In this document: piece by piece, positions 1-11,700 of the stretch
Layout of the letters: each line of letters starts with the position of its first letter
How positions within the stretch are numbered: the first letter of the stretch is position 1
DNA from: Diplosphaera chodatii
Taxonomy: Eukaryota > Chlorophyta > Trebouxiophyceae > Prasiolales > Stichococcaceae
NCBI GenBank assembly: GCA_032358165.1
Contig: JAALGY010000035.1
Span: forward strand, 372,001-436,000
DNA length: 64,000 bases
Reading direction: 5' to 3'
Program-made: the position numbers and the translations under genes
The notes under the pieces: generated by a model
Told to the model about the DNA's origin: nothing
What the model saw: only the letters and a program-made list of their open reading frames with translations
Databases searched by the model: none

Positions 1-3000
1 AGATGGTTGGCCTGGTAGACAACAGCAAGGTTGTAGATGAGTGCAGGTAGTTCTCGAGGTGGTTTAATGGCTATGTAAGCTTCACCTGATCTCCGTGCAG
101 GAGCATGGGCACCCCATGGAGACGCAGCCGTCAATAGATGACCTGGACGACTTTTCCCAGATCGGCAGCGCAACAGAATTTGTGCGTTCGCTGGCCGCTT
201 GCACGCCTTCTGCCTGCACGTGCAATCTTGATTCAAGCAGCACTGTTCTGCATGTCCGGTCTTGTCAGTGTCCCGCGCAACGTCGAGGCTCACTCTTCTT
301 CTTCGCTTGCGATGCGCCGCAGGAGCGGGAGGCTGCGGGCGCGCACCTGCTGGACCCGGAGCACCTGATCGTCAACGGCCTGGGGGGCGCCTTCCTGCAC
401 CCCACCCACTGCTTTGCACACGGTGAGCCCGCCCAGATGCAGCGTCGAAGCAAGACGATGTCCATGCGGGGCTCATTGACACTGCAATCAGTCTCGCGGA
501 CCTTGCATGGGCACTGATGCACGGTGATGTGTGCTGCTCACGCAGCTCACTTTGCGCCCGTGCGGGACCAGGAGGCAGACGCGGCCTTCGTGCACTCGTG
601 TCACGGCCCCCATGCTGTGCCACGCAGCCACGGTGCGTTCCCCATTTCCCCCATCATTCCGTACTGGGCCATCCCTGCCATGCGCTCCCGGGCTGACCAG
701 CCAGTCTGCACCCAGGTGAGGTCCAGTCTCGTGACGCATCAGTCTGCTGCTGTTGCTGCTGCAGATAGCCGCTGCAGCGAGGCAGGCAGCGCCAATGGCG
801 TCGTGGCCGGAGAGTTTCGCTGCGCGTCGGCGTACCCGAGCCCCGGGCGCTCCGTGAAGCTGGGCCGCCAGAACCTGCACCTGTTCCGCCTCAAGAACAC
901 GCGCTTCGACGTCATCGGCGGCCTGGTGTACTTCTTCCTCGTGGTACGCCTCATTACCTCCCAAGCCTGGCAACATGCTGCGAGCTGCAGTGTGCGACAG
1001 GCAGCCGTCCCATGATCTTTTGTGGCCGAGGGCTCCTGCAGTTCACCAGGTTTCCCGCTTTGCGCAGGTGAGCGTGATGCCGCGGTGCACGTCTGTGGGC
1101 GCCGTGCTGAAGGCCGCCGGCCCCCTGGAGGGCCTCCAGCTGTTCGTCGCCGCCGGGTGGGAGGCGCTGTGCGCCATCTTCACGGAGAGCTACGTCTCGT
1201 TGGTGGGTGTCGAGCTAGGCAGCATCCAAAACCTGCCATGAACTGGTACAGCCAGTGGCAGTGCACTGATTGCTGACATGCTCCCTCTCCAAGGCTTGAA
1301 CAAGTTTATCCTTTGGTTGTGCAGGCGGCCTTGGTCGGGTTCTTCATGCTGCTCCTCGTCTTTGCACGGGCGGGGGGTGTGGGCGTGGTGGAAGGCCCCG
1401 TGCCCCTCCAGACCGCCAAGAACGAGCCGCTGCCTGCCAGCATCAGCCTGCGGTGCGCTGAACTTATTTGTGGCTCCGCCTTGGTGCAAGTGTACGATGC
1501 TTGTCGAGTTGTAGGTGGCATGCGAGCTCACCACATCAACCGAGGCTTGGCAGGATTCAGCACTGCATCTAAAGCAGTTGTATGACCATGTCTGCAGGGC
1601 ACGGCATGGCGGCCTGGCCACGCAGCTGCTGTTTGCCTCCGCGCATCTGGGCATGCACCTCACAGCCGCCATCAGCCTCATGCTGCTGCTCGAGCTAGCC
1701 ACCGAAACCTGCATCAAGTGCGTGCTGATCTCAGTGTTATCTGTCACCTGCCAACATGCGCCGAGCTGCCTGCTACTGCCCAATATCAAATGCTGTATAC
1801 CTGGCAAGAGGAGGCTCATGCCGACATGTCAGCCTGTCGGTCGTGGCCCAGGTACGAGAAGGTGGGCAGCGAGGGGTACCACAGCCTGTTCCGCTGGTAC
1901 AGCGCCTTCGAGGCGGCGCAGTTCCCGGACCCCTCCGGCCTGCGGGCGCGCCTGTCCGCCTGGACGCTGGGTGAGCTACCGCCCCAAGACTCGTGCGTGG
2001 TTTCAGTGGTGCTCACGAGACCGTCTCGTGCATGCAGTAGACACCCAAGGCCATGAGATACAACTGAATCTTGTGTGGAATGGAGTAGATTGTGTTGCGC
2101 TGATGGGCAGGCGCGTATCCGGCGGTGGTGCGGGCGGCGATGGCGGCGTTCGACATCGTGGAGGCGATCGCGGTGGCGCGCACCGCCACCTGCAGCAGCC
2201 GGGTGCCCCTCACCCGCATCCAGGTCCGGGTTTAGGGGTTAGGGTTTGGGTTTCTGGGCGCCGTCCTGGTCGCTCTGGAACGTCTCATCACTGTCTGTCT
2301 GCCGCCTGTGAAGTGCTGCATGCGAGCTTCTCCGCAAGACCAGTGACTGTGAGGGCTGTCGCGCAGGCGCTGGGGTACTATGTGGGCATGCTGTGCTACT
2401 ACTGGGTGCTGGCGACGCCCGCCGTCGGCTGGCTCTTCGGTTGCTATCTGTACATCTGCGTCAACTGGTTCGGTGTTCACTATGACGAGGTGCGGCGCTT
2501 TGTTGTGGCGCTGCATTAGAAAGCATGTTGCAAGATCCTGCGATACATCCAGTGTCCATTCCGCACCGCTGATTCTCAGCAACACAGCAGCCAACCCCTT
2601 CCGTAACACTGTCCACAGGCCTTCTCATCGCTGCGGATCCCTCACTACAAGGGCTTCAGCCGCATCCACATCAACAAGAAGGTGCAGATCTGCCCATGTC
2701 CTTGGGACTGTGTACAAGCAGCCCCTGCAACATACAGCGGTGTGGCCACATGTGCTCATGTCTTGCCTGCGCAGGGTGAGCTGGAGATCTACGGTCTGGC
2801 GATGGACCGGGTGCCCAGCGAGTGGCGGGAGGACCGGCGCTGGCGCTCCCCCGCGGGTGGCGGCGGCGGCGGCCTGGCCGCCTCCTACAAGGCCGCCTAC
2901 CCCTCCCGCTGGCTGCCTGTCGACACAGGTGTGCTGCCTGCCGGCGCTTGCTGCCCTTGCAAAATGCATGGGGGCCGGCATTGCGGTATCATCATCACCT

Positions 3001-3136
3001 TGATTGCCGGCCAAGCCTCCAATGCACTGCCTCTGCAGGTTACAACGAGGATCTTGGGGGTGAGGGCACAGACAGCACATCTGTGAAGGTGGTCGACTAT
3101 GTTGTTGTGCCCAAACAAAGGCAGAGGCGGCACTGA
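1..3136 (+). CDS. Membrane metallophosphoesterase-like protein, 5' end outside the window
   Basis: This is the 3' part of a many-exon gene whose start lies before base 1. Exons read near 101-181, 323-422, 546-632 (end unsure), ~793-943, 1068-1202, 1325-1452, 1598-1721, 1852-1970, 2111-2223, 2367-2489, 2619-2681, 2775-2928 and 3039-3136 (TGA). The first visible exons encode GGAFLHPTH, the end of a calcineurin-like phosphoesterase domain as I recall it from a family of large plant membrane proteins. A SAYPSP segment follows, then at least five hydrophobic segments (for example FDVIGGLVYFFLVV and ALVGFFMLLLVFA). The C-terminal soluble part reads LRIPHYKGFSRIHI and YGLAMDRVP, which also fits that plant family. 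The phosphoesterase metal ligands lie upstream and cannot be checked. Substrate is unknown. The family call is from memory; the exon chain is seen directly. Confidence 0.7.
2231..2254 (+). repeat. Short telomere-like TTTAGGG-type repeat inside an intron
   Basis: The intron after the exon ending at 2223 begins with about three imperfect copies of the plant and algal telomere unit TTTAGGG (TTTAGGGG, TTAGGG, TTTGGG). It is too short to be a chromosome end and sits within a gene. Confidence 0.6.
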
Positions 3137-3472
3137 ACCAAACACGGGCGTCCTCTGCTTACATTTGTGGGTTTGAACTGTGGCACGTGTCCCATCGCTG
3201 TTGCTTGCTCAGTTGCGCAGCACATTCTTTTGGCTCGTTCGGGGTGTCAGGTGGTTTGTGGCTTGAAAGTGTGCATGGGGGTCTGTTTAGAGTTCGTTGA
3301 GTAGGGTTCCAGCTGATGCTTTGGGCTTTGCAGTGCTTTCAGAGCTCCGCCCGATGTTCTGGTTTGTTGGGGAACTACAACAATCATGTCACAAAGGCTG
3401 CTCTCAAGTTCAACATGGCAACACTAGTGTACACGATGCACTGCTGATTGTGCAGCACAAATTCTGCTTGCG
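3137..3472. other. Intergenic gap between convergent genes
   Basis: This lies between the stop codons of the metallophosphoesterase gene (+) and XPD (-), so it should hold both 3' UTRs. I see no further gene or repeat. Confidence 0.6.
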
Positions 3473-6400
3473 TCACGGTGCTGGCAGGAGGCCAGCCGGC
3501 TTGGCGGCAGTCAGCATGTTGGCATCGATGCTGTTGACCTGCGCCTCCGTAAGAAGCGACTTGCCGATCTGCAGCTTGTCATATGGCTGCAGAGCAGACA
3601 CGCAGCCTTGTCACGACAATTGAATGAATGACCGCAGTTCTGCGGCTGTGCGCAGTTTTGTGAGGGATCTGCGAGAGGGACCATCTGTCACTTGTGTGAT
3701 CTCAAGTAGCGCCACAGAGTGCACACCTGACCCATGCCGCGCATGAACTGCCTCGCCACCGCCAGCAGCATGTCAGTGGACAGGTTGAGGTGCGCATCGC
3801 GCAGCTGGCTGGTGATCCAGCCGGGCAGCTTGTCGCGCTTGTCGTGCCGCTGGTACCGAATGTCCGCAAACACCATCAGCCCGTAGTCCGACTGCAGCAT
3901 TATGCAGCATTATGTTAAAAACCCATTCTCATTGGCCCCAGCAGCGGTGTCACGCTACTCAGCCAGAGCGGCTGCAAACTGCAAGACCCGACTGCACTGT
4001 GCACGGTTGCTGAGCGCAACTCGCCACCCCTAGCTCCGAGTCCTGCGGCAACATGTATCAGGAATGAGGGGCGGGTCACCTTGGAGCGGATGACGCGGCC
4101 CACGCACTGGGCGGACTGCCGCACGGCGTCAAAGGCCAGGAAGTCGGACTCCTTGATCTGGAAGGACTCGCGCAGGTACTCCAGCCGCGCCCGCAGGATG
4201 CGCGACAGCGTGTACTGGTAGGGGACACCGAACATGACCACCGCTCTGCCGTAGTGCCGGTCGAAGTCGATGCCCTCTGCGACCTGCGGGTGGAAGAGGA
4301 ACGTGTTGAGGGCCTGAGGCAGCTTGCACCCAAAGTGCACGATGTCTGCACTGCAACCTGGACGCTCCATGCCCTGGCACCGACGCAACCTCCTCACAAG
4401 CTGTGACACAGTACGGGAGGAACTGTCTGCTGACAGCACAGGACAGCAGGCACAGGGGTGAAGCAGCGAGATGTGTCTGCCATACAAAGCTGTGGAAGCA
4501 GCCGCGGCCCTGCGCACCTTGCCCCGCGCGACGGAGAAGAAGGCGGCCCCGCGGCCGCAGTCGCACGCCCGGCGGAAGTTGTCCAGCGCCAGCGTCGTCT
4601 CCAGCACATCCGTCGTCTCGATGAACACCAGCTTGTGCTGCATCAGCTCCTGGACAAGTGGGCAGCGTTGATCAGAGGCATGTTACTCTAGATGCACGAC
4701 GGCGCCGTGCCTGGAGCTGGGCCCCTTGGAGCGCAGCTGCGACTGACCGCAACTCCAATTTGCAACAGCAGGTAACAGATCAATAAACTCACGTTGAGGA
4801 CGCCCATGTCGTTCCACTTGGACACGATGGCGTCCATGTATCGGTACGACACGAAGAAGCACACGATGCCGTCCGGCACCACCGCCGCAAGCTCCACCAG
4901 CATCTTGCCGTAGTTGCGGATCACATTCTGCAGGTGGCGAGGAGTTGAACGACATCACTAAATGTACAAGGAGATGGGCTACACCACATGATACGGCCCT
5001 GTCTCACAAAAGTTACACACACGAAGCATATGAGGAGCAACGCCCAGCAGATGTGCGCACCGGATCAGTGCGCATGTCGAACTTGGTGGACACAGGCTGC
5101 TGGTCAGCGCCCCGTGTCAGCACCACCGGGCACATGCAGTCCCTGCAGCAACACACCCAGACAGCTTCCTACAACCTTCAGCTGGACTGCGCCATCGTGA
5201 GAGAGGGCGGTCGGTGCAGTGCGTGCAGCTTTGCAGCGCAGCAGGGAGGGGCTGCGCCTCGCCTGGTGAGCGTCATGTTGAGGCTCTGGCACACGACGGG
5301 GTTGAAGTTGAGGATGCGCGGGTACAGGTCGATGGGCGACAGCGTGCCGGACGTGATGACGACCGACTGGAACTTGGAGAACACCGGCTTCATGGCCAGG
5401 CTGGCGTCCAGGCACGCCAGCTGGATGACCGGGTCGCTCACTGCCGGCATCCGCTCGTCAAAGGGCTCGATGATGATCTGCACAGGACGCTGCGACGCGT
5501 CAGTCCGAAACACCCTTGTTGCGCTGCGAGAACGTGCGAACAATGAGGCACAGGAAGGTGCCGTGCAAACAAGGCTTGCTGTACGCTTTAGCAGTGCGTA
5601 CAGTACAGTTCAGTACAGCCTCGCATGCGCGCACCGCAAAGCCCTTGGCGTAGGTGCCGACCAGGGTGGCGAAGTCGGCGACCAGGTGGATGGGCGTGAA
5701 GTCGTCCACGTCCGTCACCTCCAGCGTCTTCATGAGCGACGACAGCCGGTCGTAGCAGAAGCACAGCGTCTTGGCTGCATTTGCACATGCAAGCGGTGTC
5801 AAGCAGCAGCTCATGGGTGGCTTCGCAATGAAGACCCTGAATGGGGGTCCGTCGCTAAGCGCACCAGCCCGAGTAACAGAAAAACCACAGCAACTTCCAG
5901 GGCTGCTGGCAGCGCTGGCAAGCGGCGCACCGTCGATGGCGACCCGCCCCTGCAGCTGGCCCAGGAAGGAGCTCGGCGTCTCGCTCTCCACCTGCTGCAC
6001 CTCCATGCGCTGCTTGAGGTACGCCACGAAGCGGCGCAGGAACGCCACAAAGTGCTCCGCCCGCCGGATGTTTCCCGGCACCTGGACACCACACAAGGCT
6101 TGCTGTTCATGCCACATGCATGGTGAGCGCTGCTCGAGTTTCAAGATGCTGCACCCTGCCTGCGTGAGCAGGCGCAGATCCTAGATGCATTGATATGCAG
6201 CAGAACACTGAGAGAAGCACACCGCTTCTCGCAATATGTCATCCGGCAGCGCAGGGTTGGCCAGCCAGCCCTCGTTGTTGCGGGGGATGATGCCCTGCCC
6301 CTGAAAGCCATCCACCAGCCGCCTGTACTCATCTGTCAGGCGCTGCGCATCCGTGGCCTGCACCACACCAAAAGTGCAGGGCGTCGGGCATGTTGGTCTC

Positions 6401-8196
6401 ACAAGCCCAACATGAGTATTGATGTTTTGCAAGATTGGTTTTATGAAGATGTCGACAGTCCATTAGATACCTTTGCCCGATCGATGGCTGCATTGAGGCG
6501 TGATATGTTGCGTGATGCGCCGTCCAGTGTCTGCTTCCTAAGGTTGACGCTCAGCGCCTGCGTGCTGGTGGTGCTTCAGTCTGCTTATGTGCTGGCAGGC
6601 AGAGAGAACCACATGATGACATGCGTCTAGGGACAGTACGCACCTCGATGCAGACATTGTCGATGTTGTGCGCTTCATCAAACACAACGATGCACTCCTT
6701 CTCGAGCTCCCTCGAAACCATTTGTGACACCTGCAAGAGTCGTGGACATCGCGCGGCCGAGCTGTTTGAAGCATGCCATGCAAACAGTCCATCTTGCTAC
6801 CGCAGGTGGCTTGCAATGCGGCAGATGCGCAGCCCGCCCCACCTTAGGGTCGAGCATGTACTGGTAGTTGTAGACCACCACGTTGGCGAAGGCGATCATG
6901 TGGCGCGCCAGGTAGTAGGGGCACCAGTGCTTGTCCTCCTTGCGGCACATCACCCGCAGGTCGTGCAGCGTGTACACGCCAGCATCCAGCTTCGCCTGCG
7001 CACGCAGCAAGTGGCGACCCTGCTAGCAAGCTGAGCATGGCTGTAACCGCCTCTAAAGTTGTGCAGCACAGCAGGGCGGCGTGAGGGACATGACTGGCTG
7101 TGTCAAGTGGTGTATTGCAGGTGACAAAGAAGACGCACACTTGCCGAAGGAGCTCACCTCCGGGCCAGCATTCTCCAGGTCCTCGAAATACCCGCACAGC
7201 TCGACGCTGGGGTCCGACTGCGCCTTGTCTCGGACCCAGGGCGCGGTCAGGTTGCGGCACCCGGCATCCACGCTCTCGCGCGAGCCCTCCTCTGTGCGCC
7301 GGCCAGCACCTCATGGTCAGTTGTGCGCGCAGCCGGCCTGCATGCCTCCTCTCGACACAACAGGCACCTGGCGACTGAAATGGTTGGCGGATGAAAGGTG
7401 GGAGACGCACCGCCGACTTTGGGGTGGATGCACAGGTTCTTGCGGGAGGAGAGGCCCAGCGCCAGGAGCTTGGGGTCGGCGCCCGGCGGGAAGAAGCCGG
7501 CGCGGTAGTGTATCAGCTCCTGCAGCTCCGCCAGCACCTTCTCCATCTCCGGCACAGTGCGCGTGCAGTACACCAGCTTGCCCACCTGCACCGGCAGCCA
7601 GGACCGTTTTGTGGACAGGACAGCAAGGCCGTGAGCACGCTTGCACAGCGGCACCGGCAGCCAGCATGATATCGTGGACAGTACAGCAAGCTCGTAAGCG
7701 TGGTCGGCAGTCCGATACATGGCCGTCGGCACTTGCAGTGTGCGGACGCATGGTGGCTGGTGTGTTGGTACAGGCGCCTGGTACCTCTGGGTGCGCCAGC
7801 TGGTACGAGGTGATGAGGGACAGCAGCGTGATGGTCTTGCCGGTGCCCGTGGGCATCTGCTGACAGCAATGGACCGGTTAGCGGTGCCGAAGCATGCACT
7901 GCCGGAAGCACCTACGCTACCACATGCAGCCGACTGCGCACCTCCAGCAGGCAATGACCCTTGGCATCCAGTGCCCTCTTGAGCTCCAGCATGTACCGGT
8001 ATTGCTCCGGGTAGATGTACTCATACGGAAAGTATACCACCAGGCCCTCCAGAGAGAACTGCGAGTGCAGTGTATCCCACTCAGTTCATGTGTCGAGACC
8101 GTGTGCTCAAGGAGGGTCTCAAGCATGCATTTTGGCTGACTCAAGCGTATCTTATACATGTCCTGGAAACGGCAGTATGTTCGGCTGCACCTTCAT
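3473..8196 (-). CDS. ERCC2: XPD/ERCC2 DNA helicase, TFIIH subunit
   Basis: This is the 5'-3' superfamily 2 helicase of TFIIH, which opens DNA in nucleotide excision repair. Eighteen exons join in frame to 779 codons (human XPD has 760): 8191-8196, 7942-8058, 7785-7856, 7411-7585, 7158-7291, 6843-6995, 6644-6730, 6471-6557, 6223-6357, 5895-6081 (end less sure), 5635-5774, 5263-5477, 5061-5142, 4793-4927, 4518-4649, 4080-4283, 3727-3891 and 3473-3586. Walker A is MPTGTGKT and the DEAH box is VFDEAHNID. All four expected iron-sulfur cysteines are present (LCIHP, AGCRN, ELCGYF, HWCPYY). Motifs SGTLSP and [10 protein letters not shown] complete the second helicase domain. The first coding exon is only ATG AAG, giving MKFSLEGL, close to the plant N-terminus. 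The intron after 5263 uses a GC donor, required by the conserved TRDCMCP junction. It is divergent from MutS2. Confidence 0.96.
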
Positions 8197-8761
8197 GTTG
8201 CAAACTGCGGCGCACGCGCCCGCAGCGTCAGCTACGGTCTACATATCATAAAGCCTCCGGCCCCAGCCTGCTGCGTCAATGCTTCACGCCTTGATTGACT
8301 CCTTGCCGCATCAGCGTCTCATCAGCGTGACATTTCTCCTCAAGAAGCCGTGCTGCCAGACGTCATGCACATGCTGCGGTGTATTGCGGCACACAGAAAC
8401 CAACTGCTGTCCGTACTCTTGCTGGTGCCTCAGACACTCAACATGCCATACTGAGGGTGACCCTACAGCTGACTGCCTGCAACACAGGTCGCATACGCAA
8501 ACGCTATGATGGCATGGCGCAAAGCATGCATGCTGCGATGCTGCGGGGTCCTGCAGGGTGGGTGCAGCTGATGCCTCGTCGACTGGAGCTACGCCAGACA
8601 GCAGCTTGGGTATGTTTTGACGCAGCTTTTGTGTGTGTCAATCAAGGATGATCGTTAGAGGGTTTTGGACCTGTGCGGAGGGCCTTGTAGGCACGAGATG
8701 ACCCTGTGCAGCGCATGGCCTGACGGTCAGACAGCGTGCAAGTCAGCCCATCTGTTGCAGC
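8197..8761. other. Intergenic gap between divergent XPD and MutS2 genes
   Basis: About 565 bp separate the XPD start from the proposed MutS2 start, so it should contain both promoters. Because the MutS2 start is tentative, some of this may be its 5' UTR or an extra first exon. I recognise no motif. Confidence 0.5.
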
Positions 8762-11700
8762 ATGCAGACCATGCAGCGTCTTGAACCAGATAACACCAGT
8801 ACAAATATCAGGTCACATCCTCTGCTGCGATGTAGACGCTCATCGCGTGCGCAGCGCGTGCCAACATTGCCGCCATGCCGCTGGCAACTTGGCACGGCAC
8901 CACCACGTCCGCTGCATGGTACGCAATGCCGCACGGCACCTGCAATAGCACGGCCTACACAGCACCGGACGAAACAGAAGACCGATGCGACCGCTGATCA
9001 GGTGAGACGTGCACACATGCATCTCATGGACATGTTTGCGGCGCATGCTTCTGTGTCAACGTCATGCATGTGGAATGGTATCAGTCGCTGCAGAGATCGC
9101 TGGAGCATCATGAGCAGGATGATAACATTGAGGCAGAATCGTTGGCAGCGCTGGACTGGCCAGCCATCTGTGCCCAGGTCTGCAGTCGATGCCCGCCTGG
9201 CTAACGTCACATCCAGATCAATGCCTCGGCGGCAGACGGGACTTGGCACAGCGAGGACCGGCGCCAGACACATGCAAGGGTGTACAAACGGCGCGCTCAT
9301 TACTTCAGGTGGCAGCGTTTGCAACGACCTCGATGGGAGCAGAGGCCATCCTGAGCCAGCAGCTGCCAGGCGGCGTGTCACAATGCCACTCTGAAGAACT
9401 GCTCAAGCAGACGGCGCAGGCCCAGGACGCTGGACTCAGGTGCTTCATGTCTACAGAAAGGGGGCCTAAGCCCCTGCATTACTGCATATACTGTCGGTGG
9501 CACTTCCCGCAATATCACTGCCCAGTATCGCCAAGCCAGTGGTGTGTTACAGAAGCACGGACCGTTGTTGTCCTGCCACAGCTTTGATGGCGTGTATGAT
9601 GTGCGGCCATTGCTGGAGGCGGTTGCACGGGGCCGCATGGCCGGACCCCTCCAGCTGTCCAGCATCGCGTCCACGCTTGAGGTACCACCTTGCCCACCCC
9701 CTGTTGAGGGCTTCCAAGGTTGCAGCTCGCTGGGCCTGGATGGTCAGGGCGACCAGTGCACTGGCAGCTTCTGCAAGCTTCGGCAGTGTGCAACGCAGGC
9801 AGGCGCGAGGCTAGGCACGGCGACAGAGCACTGCAGTGCGCTGCAGCCGTTGCTGGTGCCAGCTGCCGCGCCTCTGCAGCAGCTGGTCGGTGCGATCAGG
9901 CACTGCATCAGTGCGGAGGATGGGCGCATTCTGGACCGTGCCAGCGAGCACCTGGCACAGGTGCGACTTTCGGCTGAGCGTTCGGCTCAGCGTCAGAGTC
10001 TGCAGGGTGCTCCTCATTGAGGGTGACATTGATGCGCCTTCATGCAGGTGAGGGAGCGACGCAAGGCCAATGCAGCCGAGCTGCGGGCGGCCATGGCAGA
10101 CTGGGCGCGGCGGCTGCACGCCACCGGCGTATCCGAGCGTGCCCAGGTGTGCTGCTACCCTTGCATCGCCTCTTTCAGCTGCTAAAACCCGGTCAATGCA
10201 GATGAGCGCAGCCCTTCGGTCGTGTTGTGAGCTGTGCCGTGCCATGCGCCTGCGAAGGTGGTGCTGCGGCGCGACCGGCAGTGCGTGGCGGTGAAGGCCG
10301 GGCGGCAGGGCGAGCTCCCCCGTGGCAGCGTTACCCTCGCCACCTCTGGCACGTGCGCAACTGGTACCGAACACGTTGCAAGTCTCTGCGGACTGCATGG
10401 CAGAGCTCCCCACGCCAGAAAGCCGGTGCTGAGCAGCTGGTTCATAGCTATGCATGGTGGTGCCGCTGGTGCAGGGGGAGCACCCTCTATATGGAGCCGG
10501 AGCCTGTGGTGGCGCTGAACAATGCTGAGGCGCGGCTGGCGGCTGCCAAAGAGGAGGAGGAGGCCGCCATCCTGCTGGCGCTGTCCCGCCAGGTGAGGCT
10601 GCAGCGTGAAGCAGGAGCTGCCGCTTGAAATATGTCCCACAGCAGGACCGTCCCTCACAGCACCGCCCTTCCTTTGTGCAGATTGCAGACTGTGCAGACG
10701 AGGTCATCGAGATGTTGCGGGGCATCACTGCACTGGATGTGGTGTCAGCAAGGGCGAGGCACGCAGAGTGGACCGGCGCAGTTTGCCCCACCTTTGTTGA
10801 CGAGGAAGCGGCTCAGCAGTCTGGGCCCATGGTGGTCAGGGCAATGCGCCACCCGATCCTGTTGCAGGTGGGGCGGTTGTTGATCCCAAGCGCTGTGGCA
10901 GCACAGGGTGGTGTGACATCTTGCAACGAGCTCACCAAGGGGTCTAGTCTTCCCACACACTGAACCTATGTAGACGTAATCTGCATCTGACAGTGGCTGC
11001 ACACCTGGCTCCAGCCGACATTGGAGAAGCTGCCGGCCCTGGCGCTTGCCGAGGACGCCGCCTTCGAGAACGACTTCCTGGAGCCGGTGGCAGCGCTGGA
11101 GGGCCTGGTGGGCTCTGCGCCGGCCGTCTCAGGCGCAAAGGGCGCAGCAGGGAGGCAGGAGGCGCGTAGCAGGGCCAAGCCACCGTGTCCGGTGGACCTG
11201 ACCGTGCCGTCACAGGCCGCAGTTGTCATGATAACAGGTGTGTCGATCAGCTTTAGCTGTTGTGAAGGATGTGGTACATTACATACACCAATATGACAGT
11301 GTGTGTGGTAGGCATGTATTCAACGTAGGAGTTGATTGTATCCAAATATTTGCCATTCAGCTGCGATCCGCCGCAACAGGGCCCAATACCGGCGGCAAGA
11401 CAGCATCGCTGAAGGCATTCGGCCTGGCGGCCCTCATGGCCAAGGCCGGCCTGTTCTTGCCCGTGGCCCCTGGCCACGACACGCCGCACATGCTGTGGTT
11501 TGACAAGGTCCGCCACAGCAGAGAGTACAACCTGCGCATCAGTGCTGGCACCTGCATGTGAGGTGTGGGATATGTGTGAAATGCTCGACCTATTTACCTA
11601 ACCTATTCACAACTGCTACTGTTGCTCTGCAATCAGGTGCTAGCAGATGTTGGCGACGGACAGAGCCTGCAGCAGAGCCTGAGCACTTTCAGTGCCCATG

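Noticed and set aside
4945..6126. A 393-codon plus-strand frame within the XPD locus
   Set aside because: It runs antisense through several XPD exons and introns. The minus-strand exons encode conserved helicase motifs, so this is a shadow frame.
9811..10791. A 326-codon minus-strand frame over MutS2
   Set aside because: It is antisense to MutS2 exons with recognisable clamp motifs; the minus-strand translation has no recognisable features.
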